Shown: one piece after another, positions 15,779 to 37,600 of the stretch
How positions within the stretch are numbered: position 1 is the stretch's first letter
Layout: the number at the start of each line of letters is the position of its first letter
NCBI RefSeq assembly: GCF_041146795.1
Contig: NC_135187.1
Coordinates: 38,047,011 to 38,111,010 of the forward strand
Length of the DNA: 64,000 nt
Direction: 5' to 3'
Origin: Maylandia zebra
Taxonomy: Eukaryota; Chordata; Actinopteri; Cichliformes; Cichlidae
Translations under genes and position numbers: made by a program
Notes under the pieces: generated by a model
What the model was told of the DNA's origin: nothing
The model's database searches: none
Seen by the model: the letters and a program-made list of their open reading frames with translations, nothing else

Positions 15779-16185
15779 CCAATGAGAATTTTCCTGTTCA
15801 GGTCACATGACCTGGAAACATGGCCGCTTCAGAAAGCTGAGAAAGCTATCGAGCAATAACAATTACTTTGAACAGCACAAGTACTTATCTATAGGAAGAC
15901 GGCGGTTTACTTTACGGTAAAATAGCTTTTTATATTTGTATTCACGTGGTAGCTTTGTGTGGCTCAGCTGTCCTGGTTATAGTCCAGTTATACACGCAGA
16001 ATACACATGTGCAGAAATAAAGCTGGATCCACAGAATACGGAGTCTTCCGTCAGATACTGTCAGTGTCTGACAAAACGGCTGAAGCAATTTTACATTTTT
16101 GTGTTTCTAAAGGAAATCTGGGAGCCTCGTGGGTATGAAGTAGCTTTACCGCGTTTGCTGAAGTTCCTCTTTGCTGCTGGAGACC
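15779..16185 (+). promoter_or_regulatory. Probable gtf2h4 promoter and leader
   Basis: The sequence shows CCAAT at 15779-15783, a near-palindromic CAGGTCACATGACCTG around 15799-15814 (USF/TFE-type E-box core) and a YY1-like ATGGCCGC at about 15819. A likely leader-exon donor TTTACG|GTAAAA is near 15916, and an acceptor TTCTAAAG near 16112 precedes the ATG at 16186. An upstream in-frame ATG at 16135 is closed at once by TAG. The assignments are motif-based inference. Confidence 0.5.
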
Positions 16186-25608
<9,423 letters not shown>

Positions 25609-26589
25609 ACGGAGGAGGAGAAATGTGGCTTTTCTTGCTTTCCACTACCATCACCGTTGTTTGTACGATAGGAAAGTGAAGATGACTTTGTATTTTTTTA
25701 CAACATGCTAGCATCTGAGTATTAAACTGAACAGTTTCTGCTCATGCTTTCCTTTTTGAGTAGCTGTGTGCATCCTATACTCAGAATCAGGTTTTGATTA
25801 CTGAGTTCTCGAAGACACCCTTTGGACTCTAAGTACTACAAAGTACTGTGGAACAGCCACTGTAAATAATCGTATAACTGGTGGAGTTACAGTGAAAAAG
25901 CTGACAGCAATAATGGAACCAAACTCAGAAGATTAATTTGTAAGAAGCCAACTTTATTAATTGATCTGTTTGGTGTTGTGACCTGAAAACTAAGTGCATG
26001 GCTCAAAGACACCCTGTACACACTGGATAAGGATTGTGGCTTTTTATATTTTTGAGTTCAGAATAAAAGTTGTTGAATTATATTTTCACAATAATGTTTT
26101 GAATTAACTTCACATAATACCTGCTTGAAACAACAGACACTTATCTTTATGTTGGTATTGCCACTAGAGCAGCTTTTTTTCGTGGCTGTGGAAGTTTAAC
26201 TGGGACAGTATGGTGTCTTGTAAGTAATTGCTGTTTGAAGTACTCATCCATATTCAGTAAAATATAGTAGATGACCTTAGTGGTAGCTCCCAGTTTGAAG
26301 TAGCAGATAGGATTAACTAGAATTTTGCTAGACCAGGCCATGGACCAGTTGGAAGGTTGATGGATCCCTCCAGCCTGCTTCCCTGAGGAGGATCGCAACT
26401 CCTGAGTTTCCTTCAGTGTGTTCACCATAGTGCCAGTTAGTGAGTGTGATTGAATGAAAATGTTAGAGGAGCCTAGGCATAGATAAAAACACTGTGTAGA
26501 TATGTGTGTGTATGAGTAAATGAAATTGATGAGAAGTTAAAATGCACTCCTCATGAGCAAGAATATCATGGTAACGTTTGTCTTTTAAT
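25609..26589. other. gtf2h4 3' UTR and downstream
   Basis: The 3' UTR runs about 450 nt to AATAAA at 26062-26067; an earlier ATTAAA lies near 25722. Nothing further was recognised up to 26590. Confidence 0.6.
26062..26067 (+). promoter_or_regulatory. Polyadenylation signal of gtf2h4
   Basis: AATAAA lies 454 nt after the stop, followed by a T/G-rich stretch. Confidence 0.65.
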
Positions 26590-27225
26590 AGTTTCTTTTG
26601 CAGTGTGGGAATGACTGTACAGCATACATCTTCAGTGACTCAAAAACAAGAATGAGGTGCACAAGTTTGAATTTTCTCTCATCCACACAGTCAAAAGTAT
26701 ACACACAGGCACCTCTGGATATTGGACAACCCTTCTTGGCAGAATTGGTTGAGTTCTTTAAATCAGTTGGTTTTCTCTCTGCTTTTAAACTTAGCCCACA
26801 AATTTTCTATGGGGTCAAAGTCTGGGGTTTTGGGAAGGCTTTGTTCTTGATTGGTAGCCTCAGTCCATGTTGATGCAAAACTGACTTCACTATAGAAAGT
26901 GATGCTGGTGTTCAGCAGTTTCCAGTTCATGGCAGGATTGAGCCTTAGTGGTTCCTGAGTTGCTCTTGAGCATCCAAACTATTTTCTTCTCATCTGAAGA
27001 TGACAATTTAGGTCTTCTTCCTGATTTTGGCAAAGTGGTGACATACCAGAATAAGCTGTACTTGTGTACAGCAAATTTCAAATCAAAAGCAAATTTCCAT
27101 GTTCTGAGGTAAAGGTGATATTTGACAAAGAGGGCTGTGATTGCCCCAATCTGATCTAAAGGTTTAAGTTTGTTCAGGGAGAATCTGATGATTACGTGGC
27201 ATATATAAGGGCCCATGAACTGTTT
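26590..27225 (-). mobile_element. Degraded Tc1/mariner transposon
   Basis: The minus strand reads DPIENLWAKFKSREKTN, the region after the third catalytic residue of a Tc1-like transposase. Upstream pieces include SPDFDP-like and DEKKIVWMLKS. There are many frame breaks and no intact ends. Confidence 0.7.
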
Positions 27226-27677
27226 TCTTTCATGTATAATCTGATATTACATTAGATTGGTATTTTTTTCTTTATTTTTCGCCCTTTCCAGACACGCTTT
27301 GTCTTATTGGACCCCTGTATGTTTGAGCTACAATGGAAACCTAAAAAGATCTATAAAAGGATGTACAGTTAAATGACATCTGATTTAACTCCACATGAAC
27401 ACGTGAGTAATAAACATGTGTTATAAATATAATGCAGCCCACCATCTGCAGTATTCACTGCAGGTTCTGAACCCGCAAAAGATTGTTAGCCAAGTTACAT
27501 TTAACCCAGTATTATATCTATGTATATTAAATATCATGATACAAATGTAATTTTTAAAAAATTACTGCGATTGTGAAAAGAATTAAACCAGCAGAAGGAA
27601 GAGTGGGCTGTAGTGGGGTGCCATAGTCGGTGCAATGTGACTGGCTGGCCTAGCATTAGTCAGGCGCTGGTTTGTAC

Positions 27678-28472
27678 TAGTAATGTGTCGGTCGCGAACG
27701 AAATGGCTCTTAGAGCCGACTCCTTATCGCGAGCCGTGGGGTTTTTTTTGTTTGTTTTTTTTCCTTTCTCTCACCCTCTCTCTCGCACTTTTTTCCCCCG
27801 CTTCACCCTGCACGCGAGCCTTGTGTGGAGTGAATAAATAAAAGTATATTTATGGTGACCCCTAGAGACAACGCACGTACAAACTTCAAAACACATCCGA
27901 ACTCTGAAGCACGTAAAAACCCCGAAGCACGTACAAACTCCAAAACACGTACAAAAGACAACAGAAGTGCTCCAGGATGCTAGGCACAGTGTTGAGCTTT
28001 TGTTACCTAGTGGCTACGCAAGCCAGCAAGTACCAGCGACCGGATTTGGTGTGTGGTAGTAACAGGTAAATGAACATTTTTTTTTAAAAATTATTTGAAT
28101 ATATATATATATGAGTGCATGTGTATAAATACACAAACAATACACTTATGCTTTCAATTGTGTAATTTAAGTGATCTAGGTAGCTCTGTTTTGGAAGTTC
28201 AGTTAATGCTAGAAATGTGTTTTGGAGTTTGTACGTGCTTTGTCTCTTGGGGCCACCGCATATATTTATATATAAACATATATAAATAAAACCACTTTTT
28301 TTTTACATTAGTAATTCATTTTGTGCATAATTTTATATTGTTGTTAATAATAAATTCATTGAAGCAACAAAACAACCTAAAGAGCCGGTTGGGAGCTGAA
28401 AGAGCCGGCTCTTTTTAGTGAGTCGAGCCGAGAGAGCCGGTACTCTAAAAAGAGCTGGAAATCCCATCACTA
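27678..28472. mobile_element. hAT-type element, 795 bp, just upstream of sh3bp5l
   Basis: Ends are TAGTAATGTGTCGGTCG and ...AATCCCATCACTA. A perfect 8-bp duplication GTTTGTAC flanks it (27670-27677, 28473-28480). Subterminal AGAGCCG motifs repeat on both sides (27713-27740, 28381-28440). It is non-coding and ends 128 bp before the sh3bp5l start codon. Confidence 0.92.
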
Positions 28473-28600
28473 GTTTGTACACATACTCGTACTCAAAGTA
28501 TGAGTACACGCGAGGCGACCTTCCACTGCCCTAAACACTGACACATTATTGTACCGGGAGGTTAAAGAAATATCACAGCAGCCGAACGACTGGGCCGCCC

Positions 28601-31600
28601 ATGGAGCCTGGGACCTCGCGTGAAACTCTGAAGCGTGCAGGAAGCCCCAACCCGGCCGGTCTGCGGGAGGAGACGCCGGGAGAAGAGGCGAAAGGCGGAG
28701 ACGGCAGAACCACGATGAGAAAGCAAGTGGGAGCAGACTGTGGGAATGATGGAGAGTCTAACAGCCAGATTAAAAACGGAGAGGAATACGAGGAGGAATT
28801 GGACCCAAGAATTCAGGTATGTTGCTAAAGGACCGTTTCCCTCCCCGCATTAGCAAATGCGTCATATTTCCCGAGCCAAACAAAACTACGATAAACGCCG
28901 ACCGTACATGGCAACGATCTGCTCCTGACACAGACCGACGCCTGGGTCAAGCCCATCCCCTGTCTAACAATATTTCCAGCTGTCTGGTTGTATTCTGCTT
29001 TTAAAACACGTCGTCTTTCCCGTGTGTTTCCAGGAGGAGCTGGAGCACCTCAACCAAGCTAGCGAAGAGATCAACAAGCTGGAGCTGCAGCTGGATGTGA
29101 GGAGGTCACAGTAAACCTGCGGACACCCCAGCCCCCACGTAGTTTTGCGTTTTGTTCGTACATTAGGGTAACAAAACCCGAGACCCCATTGCAAAGTAAA
29201 AGCGATCTTAAGGTGAATGTAATTTCAACATTACCCAACACTAAAGATATAATATGTCATGAAATAAATGATAAATATGAAGAATACATTTTACTTGAAA
29301 TCAGCAGTATCCATGCTCAAAGAGTCACTCAGTCTGTGGAAACAGGTTTCCATATATTAACACTGTGAAGCACAAGGAAAACATTTCATTAGGCTTTTAC
29401 TCACTAATGTTCCCCCGTCTGTTTCTCTCTGTTTTTCTTCATTCTGTACTTACCCAGTCATCTGTTAACTCTTCCCTGAAATCTCTGCAACGTTCATTTT
29501 TCCTCAGCTTCCACCATTTATTCCTTGCCTCTGCCTTCACTCGCTTCCACTTCTTGATGACCAAAGTCATCCTGCAGACTAACATCTGATGCTTCCTAGG
29601 TACATTCTCCATCTAGCAATCTTCTCTTTCAGATTGCACCTTCTCCATAGGATGTAGTCCAGGGGTCCTCAATCCCAGTCCACGAGGGCCGGTGTCCCTG
29701 CAGGTTTTAGATCTCACCCTGGGTCAACACACCTGAATCACATGATTAGTTCATTACCAGGCTTCTGCAGAACTCCAAGACATGTTGAGAAGGTAATTTA
29801 TCCATTTAAATCAGCTGTGATGGATCAAGGACACATCTAAAACCTGCAGGGACACTGGCCCTTGTGGACTGGGATTGGGGACCCCTGATGTAGTCCAACG
29901 TATAGTATCCTCCTCCTTATAGATCATCCCGTGTTCCCCCCCTCTTCTTGAATCATGTGTTCACCGCAGCCATTATTTCCATCCTTTTGGCAAAATCCAC
30001 TGCCATCTGTCCTTCTGCATCACTCTCCAATCCAACACCTTCTCATCAGTTGTGTTACCTTCATCTACCAGTCCACTCAAGTCTGCTTCAATCACAAATC
30101 TCTCAGTCTTGAAGACACACTCCACCCATTCATCCATCTCACTTCCAAATTCCTTTCTCTTCTAACTGAAATCCAACCTGTTGGGCATACGCACTGAAAA
30201 CATTCAACATCACCCCTTTGATGTCCCGCTTCACACTCATGATGCTGTCTGACACTCTCTTCATATCCACAGCACTGTTTTCATGCACTTCTTCCAGACT
30301 GACCCTATCCATATCCACCATAAGAGAGCTGTTTAATCTCTTGTCCTTGCTTCCATCCCATCTGGTCTCCTGCACACACACAATATGTGGTGAATGGACT
30401 GGTTATAGTGCTTTTCTAACCTACTCAAGCACTCAAAGTGCTTTATGCAACATGTCATATTCACACCCATTTATACAGGCACTGAAGATCGCTTTTAGAG
30501 GACTTTGGTCTCAGTTTCTGTTACTGTAATGCCTCGTATATAGTGAGGGCTGGCTTTACTGTGTTTCTTGAAGTGGGGAACATTTTGGTTCCCTTGGCCA
30601 GGACACCCACTCCAGGATGTTGGATCTTCAGGAGTACTGAGATCCAAAAGTGGCCAGTGGTATGCTGCTCCCATAGTAATGGCAGCAGCCTGCTGCTGTT
30701 CTCAGAACGTTGCCTGCTGCTTTTGACTGGCCGGTAAGCCAGTGCTGGCCCGAGGTTTGGTTTTTGACCGTGTCCACAGCTAAACCCATCACCAACCACC
30801 CACCTCAGCATGTATTAACCAGGTCTGAACTACGGTGTTACAGACCGCTGGTCCCCCAACCTTTGTTATGTAGTCATTATTATATATTATATGTAGTAAT
30901 TATTTCTACATCTGTGTAGGCCAAATAAAAAAACATTAAAATTAAATATCCAGTTTTATGTATTCAAATTTGTGTAAGGAAATAGAGGGCATGTACTGTA
31001 CACGCTTCATCATGAAGAGTGCACTATGCCTCGCTCTAAAATAAAAAGCCAGAACAGCGTAACAATTATAATACTGCTTGAAATGGCTAATGATAAATGG
31101 AAAATATAAAAACCCAAAACAGCTCTGTTTTTGCTTTCACTGGGGCATATTCTGACTGTCCTCACACAAACACACACCTGCTGCTGCCTCTGTTGTGACT
31201 GTCTTCTGTTTTCCTCCACTGCTCTTTGAGCATTGTCTGTCTGTCAGTCAAGGCCGAGCAGCTGCTGTGTACTGGTTGGACCTGAAAGTTGACGTTTCAT
31301 TTTTTTAAAAACTTTATTTAACACAGGGATCACTAAGGTCAAAGTGAGCGAGAGCTACTGCAACAGAGAGAGCGATGTGTTATTCACAGAGCGTGAAGGT
31401 GACTAAAGAAGGTTGGCTTACTGGTTTGCAGGACGAAGCAAGGAAAGAGGGCAGGGTGGTTCTCAGTGATGCAATGAGTGGAATAGGATGTCCGACCTGT
31501 CTGCTCTTTTTCCAGAGTGGTGGTACGTGGTAGCGAATAGGAGGCCAGGCAGGTGAGATCCATAGTACTCCAGGAGGCCAAAAGGTAAGGGCAGCAGCAA

Positions 31601-34600
31601 CTGACAGGTAAGTTGCAGGCAAGCAGAGAGTGAGTGAGGATGACCAGCATCAGAGGAAGTTGGTTCCTAATAGAGCTTAGCCAATGATGATCCAAGTGTG
31701 CAAAACTGGAAACACAGAGAGCGCAATGTGCTGGACTGCACCGGCTTGATATGTGAGACACGAAAAGTGGGTTGACTGCATAGCATTGGGAGCGGCCTGA
31801 GTCTGACAGCTGATCACTGAGTCCATCTCGTATGGACCTATGTAACGAGCAGCCAGTTTTCTGGTTACCTGAGTGAGAATCAGAACACTTTATTAATGCC
31901 TGCGGAAATGATGTGGTCACAGTTGCTCCAAAACAGTAAGAAAAGTAACTGAATTAAACAATAACATGTATTAAAAAGTGAAAAAAACAAACAAAATAAA
32001 TGTAATGTATACAAATAGCACAATTAGAAATAACCTAGTATATTATACAAATTAAATGTATATGGCTTCCGCTGCACTCAGCCGGAAGCCAGTGCAAGAA
32101 CTTTAACAATGGACTGATACGAGAGAATTTATGACTGTGGGTTAAAAGCCTTGGTGCAGCATTTTGGACCACTTGAAGGTGATTTAAAGAAAACTTTGAC
32201 AGACAGGAGAAGAAAACATTACAATAATCTAATCAGGAGGCGATGGAGGCACGAACAAGCATCTCCATTTCACCTCTGGAGACAATAGTCCTGAGTTTAA
32301 CAATATTTCTTAAATGAAAAAAACAGGAGCGGGTCACAGACTTGATATAAGCATCAAAAAACAGAAAATGATCAAAAATTAATTTGATCATTTTAAAATT
32401 AATTTTACCGTGGATGAGAAAGGACCCAGATGTTGTCTAATATGGGGCCTAATACTCTCTGGAGCAAGAATTGATTTCCTCCGTCTTTAAAGGTTATGTC
32501 TCACTGATGCTGCTGATGCTGATGTGCTCCTGTGACTACCCAGCACACCATCACCGTCTTAGAGTCCAACTCCATCCCCAGGATATTACTGGCCTTGTCC
32601 ATCCCTTTATTGAGATTTTTGGCTGACGCTCGTCGAGTGCTACGTTTGCTTCAGGCTTAGGTGGCACATGTTGCAACATCTGCCTGATGTCCTTCTCCAA
32701 CATGCCCCTCCAGAAACGGCGTCTGAGGAGACTTATGGTTCTGCTCACCCCGAGGTGGAATTCAAAGCTTGAAGAAAAACAGCTTAGATGTACAGGCAGG
32801 CGAGGTGGGCGGTCTGAGCCAAGTAAATCACAGCAGAACAAACAGCTGTGGGGACATAGCGGTGGCCAGGGGACCTGAGCCAAGATCAATGGTCAATTTG
32901 CAGGCCTTTTCAGATTGTCTCCTCCAAATCCAACATGTACGCCCAAAACTACAGGTGGGCAGGCTCTTTTGGCTGCGCAGGACAGGAAGTGAGAAAGTGT
33001 CCCGAGTGACCATATTAAAGATACTTGCACACTGGTTAGCCTCTCAAGCCTACAATGCCTGATCTGAATGTGTTCAGGCTGGGGCTCTGAAGGAGAGGGC
33101 AAGGAATTAGGAGCTGAGCGAAGGAGAATATACACTCAACAAAAATATAAACGCAACACCTTTGTTACTGCTCCCATTCCCCATGGGATGGACGTAGAGA
33201 CCTAAAATTCATTCCAGATACACAATATAACCATCCCTCCCAAACAGTGGTCACAAATCAGTCCAAATGTGTGGTAGTGGGCACATCTGCCATATTGAGA
33301 TAATCCATCCCACCTCACAGGTGTGCCACATCAGGATGCTGATCTGACATCATGAGTAGTGCACAGGTGTACCTCAGACTGCCCACAACAAAAGGCCACC
33401 CTGGAATGTGCAGTTTTGTCTCACAGCAAAATGCCACAGATGCCACAAGCAATGAGGGAGCGTGCAATTGGCATGCTGACAGCAGGAATGTCAACCAGAT
33501 CTGTCGCCCGTGCATTGAATGTTCATTTCTCAACCATAAGCCGTCTCCACAGGCGTTTCAGAGAATATGGCAGCACATCCAACCGGCCTCACAACCGCAG
33601 ACCTCGTGTAACCACACCAGCCCAGGACCTCCACATCCAGCAGATTCACCTCCAAGATCGTCTGAGACCAGCCACCCAGACAGCTGCTGGAACAATTGGT
33701 TTGCACAACCAAACAATTTCTGCACAAACTGTCAGAAACCGTCTCAGGGACGCTCAACTGCATGCCCGTCGTCCTCATCGGGGTCTTGACCTGACTCCAG
33801 CTCATCTCCGTAACAGACTTGTGTGGGCAAATGCTCACATTCGATGGCGTCTGGCACGTTGGAGAGGTGTGCGCTTCACGGATGAATCATGGTTCACATT
33901 GTTCAGGGCAGATGGCAGCTGAGAATGTCCCAGTTCTTGCATGGCCAGCATACTCACCGGACATGTCACCCATTGAGCATGTTCGGGATGTGCTTGACCG
34001 GCGTATACGACAGCGTGTACCAGTTCCCACGAATATCCAACAACCTCGCACAGCCATTGAAGTGGAGTGGACCAACATTCCACAGGCCACAATTGACAAT
34101 CTGATAGACTCCATGCGACGATGTGTTGCACTGCATGAGGCAAATGGTGGTCACACCAGATACTGACCGGTTCTGGGTCCCCAGACCCCCAATAGCGCAA
34201 AAAAACTGCACATTCCAGGGTGGCCTTTTGTTGTGGGCAGTCTGAGGTACACCTGTGCACTACTCATGATGTCAGATCAGCATCCTGATGTGGCACACCT
34301 GTGAGGTGGGATGGATTATCTCAATATAGCAGATGTGCCCACTACCACACATTTGGACTGATTTGTGACCACTGTTTGGGAGGGATGGTTATATTGTGTA
34401 TCTGGAATGAATTTTAGGTCTCTACGTCCATCCCATGGGGAATGGGAGCAGTAACAAAGGTGTTGCGTTTATATTTTTGTTGAGTGTATTACCATGGGCT
34501 CAAAGCTGGCCTTGGCGGATGCTCTGGGGGTCGTGTAATTTTTTTGGCTTCCCTCTGATATGTTTTTTTATCCCCTGTAAACACTTTGTAACAGATTTCT

Positions 34601-37600
34601 GTCTTAAAAAGTGCTATATAAATACATTTTACTTACTCTCTTTTAAAAGATTGTAAATTCTGAGAGAGAAGGACACCACGGTTTGTCACCGGACATTAAC
34701 TGATCAATCATCCGGTCATTCAAAGCTTGAAATAAAACAGCTGAGACATTTATTTGGGCCAACCTGGTTTGGCTGCCACAGTCCGGAACTCGACCACAAA
34801 TTGTGCTGCGTTACCTTGGCGGAGATTTAATAATTTCCTTGTGGAAGTTTGCTCAGACATGGAGTCAGTGAAAGTCCTCTTCAACTCATTCTAAAAAACA
34901 TCATTTGGGTCAGAACGTAAAAAAGACTTCAGTCCACGCCAGCGCTGTTCCCCCCAGTAAGCTAACCACAGGAGGGAAGGAGGGCGACGAGCGACCGAAA
35001 GCTAACAAGCATCGTAGCAGCAAGCCCCTACACTGTGCCAGCTCACCGGTGAATGGTTCCAAAACACGGCTGTGACCCCACGACTGTCAGCATTACATCC
35101 CTCTTTGCCCTCTTTTTCTCTTCTGGACACCTCTTTCTTTCTTTCTTTCTTTCTTTCTGGATATGAAAAGAAGTTACAAGTAGCCTAGGTCAGCCAAACT
35201 AGAACTAGAAAAACGTCATTTCATAATTCAGTGTGTGTGCTAGGGGTGGGTTTTGATTATCGATTTTCCGATTCTAGCTTGAATAATGTGATATCAATTC
35301 ATTAAAACCCTGAATTGATTTTTAAATATAAATTCATTTTGCCAGAAATACCAGAATCTCGGGTTAAACTAGCAAACAGTTAAAACAGTAAATGAGAGCA
35401 GTACACAGATTCTGCACAAAGACGTAAACACAAAACGCGGACAGGCTAACGCATCAGAATCAGTGAGCTGTCGGCTTTCTCACGACGGCACGTACATGGA
35501 CACGCCATCGGGGCTGAAAGCCGACAGCTCACAGATTCTGAAGCTGCAGTTTTGTCTCTCCAAACAAAGTTGACTGAACCAGCAGCAAAAGAAGATCCAA
35601 ACTACGCTTCATGTCTCGTTTCACATAAACATCGTCATGAATTCCCTTTGACTTTTGCTGTTTTGCTTCCAGCACGATAAAATCACACTTCATGCACAGC
35701 TCTCTCTCTCCCTGTGTACTTCAAGAGCAGTTTCCCATCTCAAATCTCTGTTTTCTGCATTATTCGCGTGCTTATTATGCACAAGTCTACTGTTATGCAC
35801 AGCGCTGTCGGCTGCTGTTTTTTTTCTTTTTAAATTTAACTTCCGACAAGAAAGCCTCATTTCTGCTGTTCTGTTTTTAAAATGATGCAAAATTGCATCT
35901 GTGCAGCTGTGTCTCTAATAAAACCTCTGTAACTTTGCTCTGCGTCACTTCAGCAACATCAGGTAATGTTCAAATGTTGATTCATGGTTTTCTTCTGTTT
36001 TTGTTCTACTGCAGAGTATTATTAAGGTTATCTGCTATAAGAAGACAGGACACGAAAATCACCTTCATGTTTTTCTGTGTTTTATCCTCAGTTACTTTGA
36101 CACAAAGGCCTTTGCTGTGATGCTCACACCTTTGATAAAGTCTCACAAGTGTCAGCTTTCTTTTTATAGATATAAAAATATGGATATGAACTGATAAGTG
36201 ATCAGAATTATAATATTTCTGACTGTCTGAGGCAAAGTTTCCCTGATTCAAATGGAGTCGATCGAATTGTGGATCGAATCGAATCGATTCTAGAAGTCAG
36301 TTACGATACCCAGCCCTAGTGTGTGCGTTTGCGTGACGGTGTGTGTTAGGGTTGTAAAGACTTTTCTCTCAGGCTTTCTTTTTTTTTGCAGACTCTGTCA
36401 CAGCAAGTCGGGTTGGACGCCATCAGTGAGAGTGCACTGCTGTTTTTGCATTCTACTTAGCCTACGTCCACACGTACACGGGTATTTTTGAAAACGGAGA
36501 TTTTCCGTTTCCGTTTTAAAAATAATCCCGTCCACATGTAAAGGCAGAAATGAAGGAAAACGCTGCTAGGAACATGCCAAAGCAGCAGGTGGCGATATAT
36601 TCCTAACAGTGTAGAAATGTTGGCCAATCAGAAGTCTAGAAGCCTCGGTGGGAAAAAGTAAACAAAGCTGGGGCATAGAAGCAGAACCGAGTAGTGATGG
36701 TAAATTTGATTCTTTTTACTGAATCGAGTGTTAATGAGTCACTCACCAAAGTGAATCGGGTGTTTTGAGTCATTTGATTCACTGAGTCAGTTGACCAGAG
36801 AGTGCGAAAATTTTACATTTTCACTCAAACTTAATTTGTTTCCCTTTTCATGTAAATCCCACTGCTAAGATGAATGATAAAAAAAAACAAAAAAACAACA
36901 ACTATTTTATAGAGAACAAAGAGCAAAAACATTTCTAAAATTAAGCAATTTCTTATCAAAATTGCTTAATAAACATTTATTTTGTTTATTTGTATTTTAT
37001 TAGTATTTTCCTTAAGTGTGTCAAATATATATTTTCTCATCTAAATGTCCACTGCGCTGTGAGCCAGGGGGCGGTAATGCGCCTTAACATTGGTTGCCAA
37101 CCAAGAAGAAGAAGCTGTGAGCCAGGAGGGAGGGGGTGAGTGAGTGATTCGTTCGCTCGCTCTATGATTCAGCACAGGAGGGAGGGGGTTAGTGAGTCCT
37201 GAGTGATTCGTTCGCTCGCTCTTTGACTCAGCACAGGAGGGAGGGGGTTAGTGAGTCCTGAGTGATTTGCTTATGCTTACGATTCAGCACAGGAGGGAGG
37301 GGGTTAGTGAGTCCTGAGTGATTCGTTCGCTCGCTCTTTGATTCAGCACAGGAGGGAGGGGGTGAGTGAGTCCTGAGTGATTCGTTCGCTCGCTCTTTGA
37401 TTCAGCACAGGAGGGAGGGGGTTAGTGAGTCCTGAGTGATTCGTTCGCTCTTTGATTCAGCACAGGAGGGAGGGGGTTAGTGAGTCCTGAGTGATTCGTT
37501 CGCTCTTTGATTCAGCACAGGAGGGAGGGGGTTAGTGAGTCCTGAGTGATTCGTTCGCTCTTTGATTCAGCACAGGAGGGAGGGGGTGAGTGAGTCCTGA

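Larger units (their letters stand above)
31380..34960 (-). mobile_element. Ty3/gypsy LTR retrotransposon remnant, interrupted by a Tc1-like element
   Basis: On the minus strand, about 34920-34760 reads a gag-like LLNLRQGNAAQFVVEFRTVAAKPGW. About 32830-32680 reads an integrase zinc-binding-like HLGVSRTISLLRRRFW.GM.KDIR. About 31870-31740 reads KLAARYIGPYE...QST...HI, as at the C-terminal end of gypsy pol. Order and strand are consistent with one element. Most of protease and RT are missing or unreadable, and there are many frame breaks. LTRs were not identified. 34500-34640 instead resembles a LINE tail. Confidence 0.6.

Noticed and set aside
32551..32889. 112-aa minus frame as a gene
   Set aside because: Part of it matches a gypsy integrase zinc-binding region and the rest is decayed sequence.
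33315..34260. Antisense frames in the Tc1-like elements (repeated at 48403-49348)
   Set aside because: Shadows of the transposase and inverted repeats; identical in both copies.
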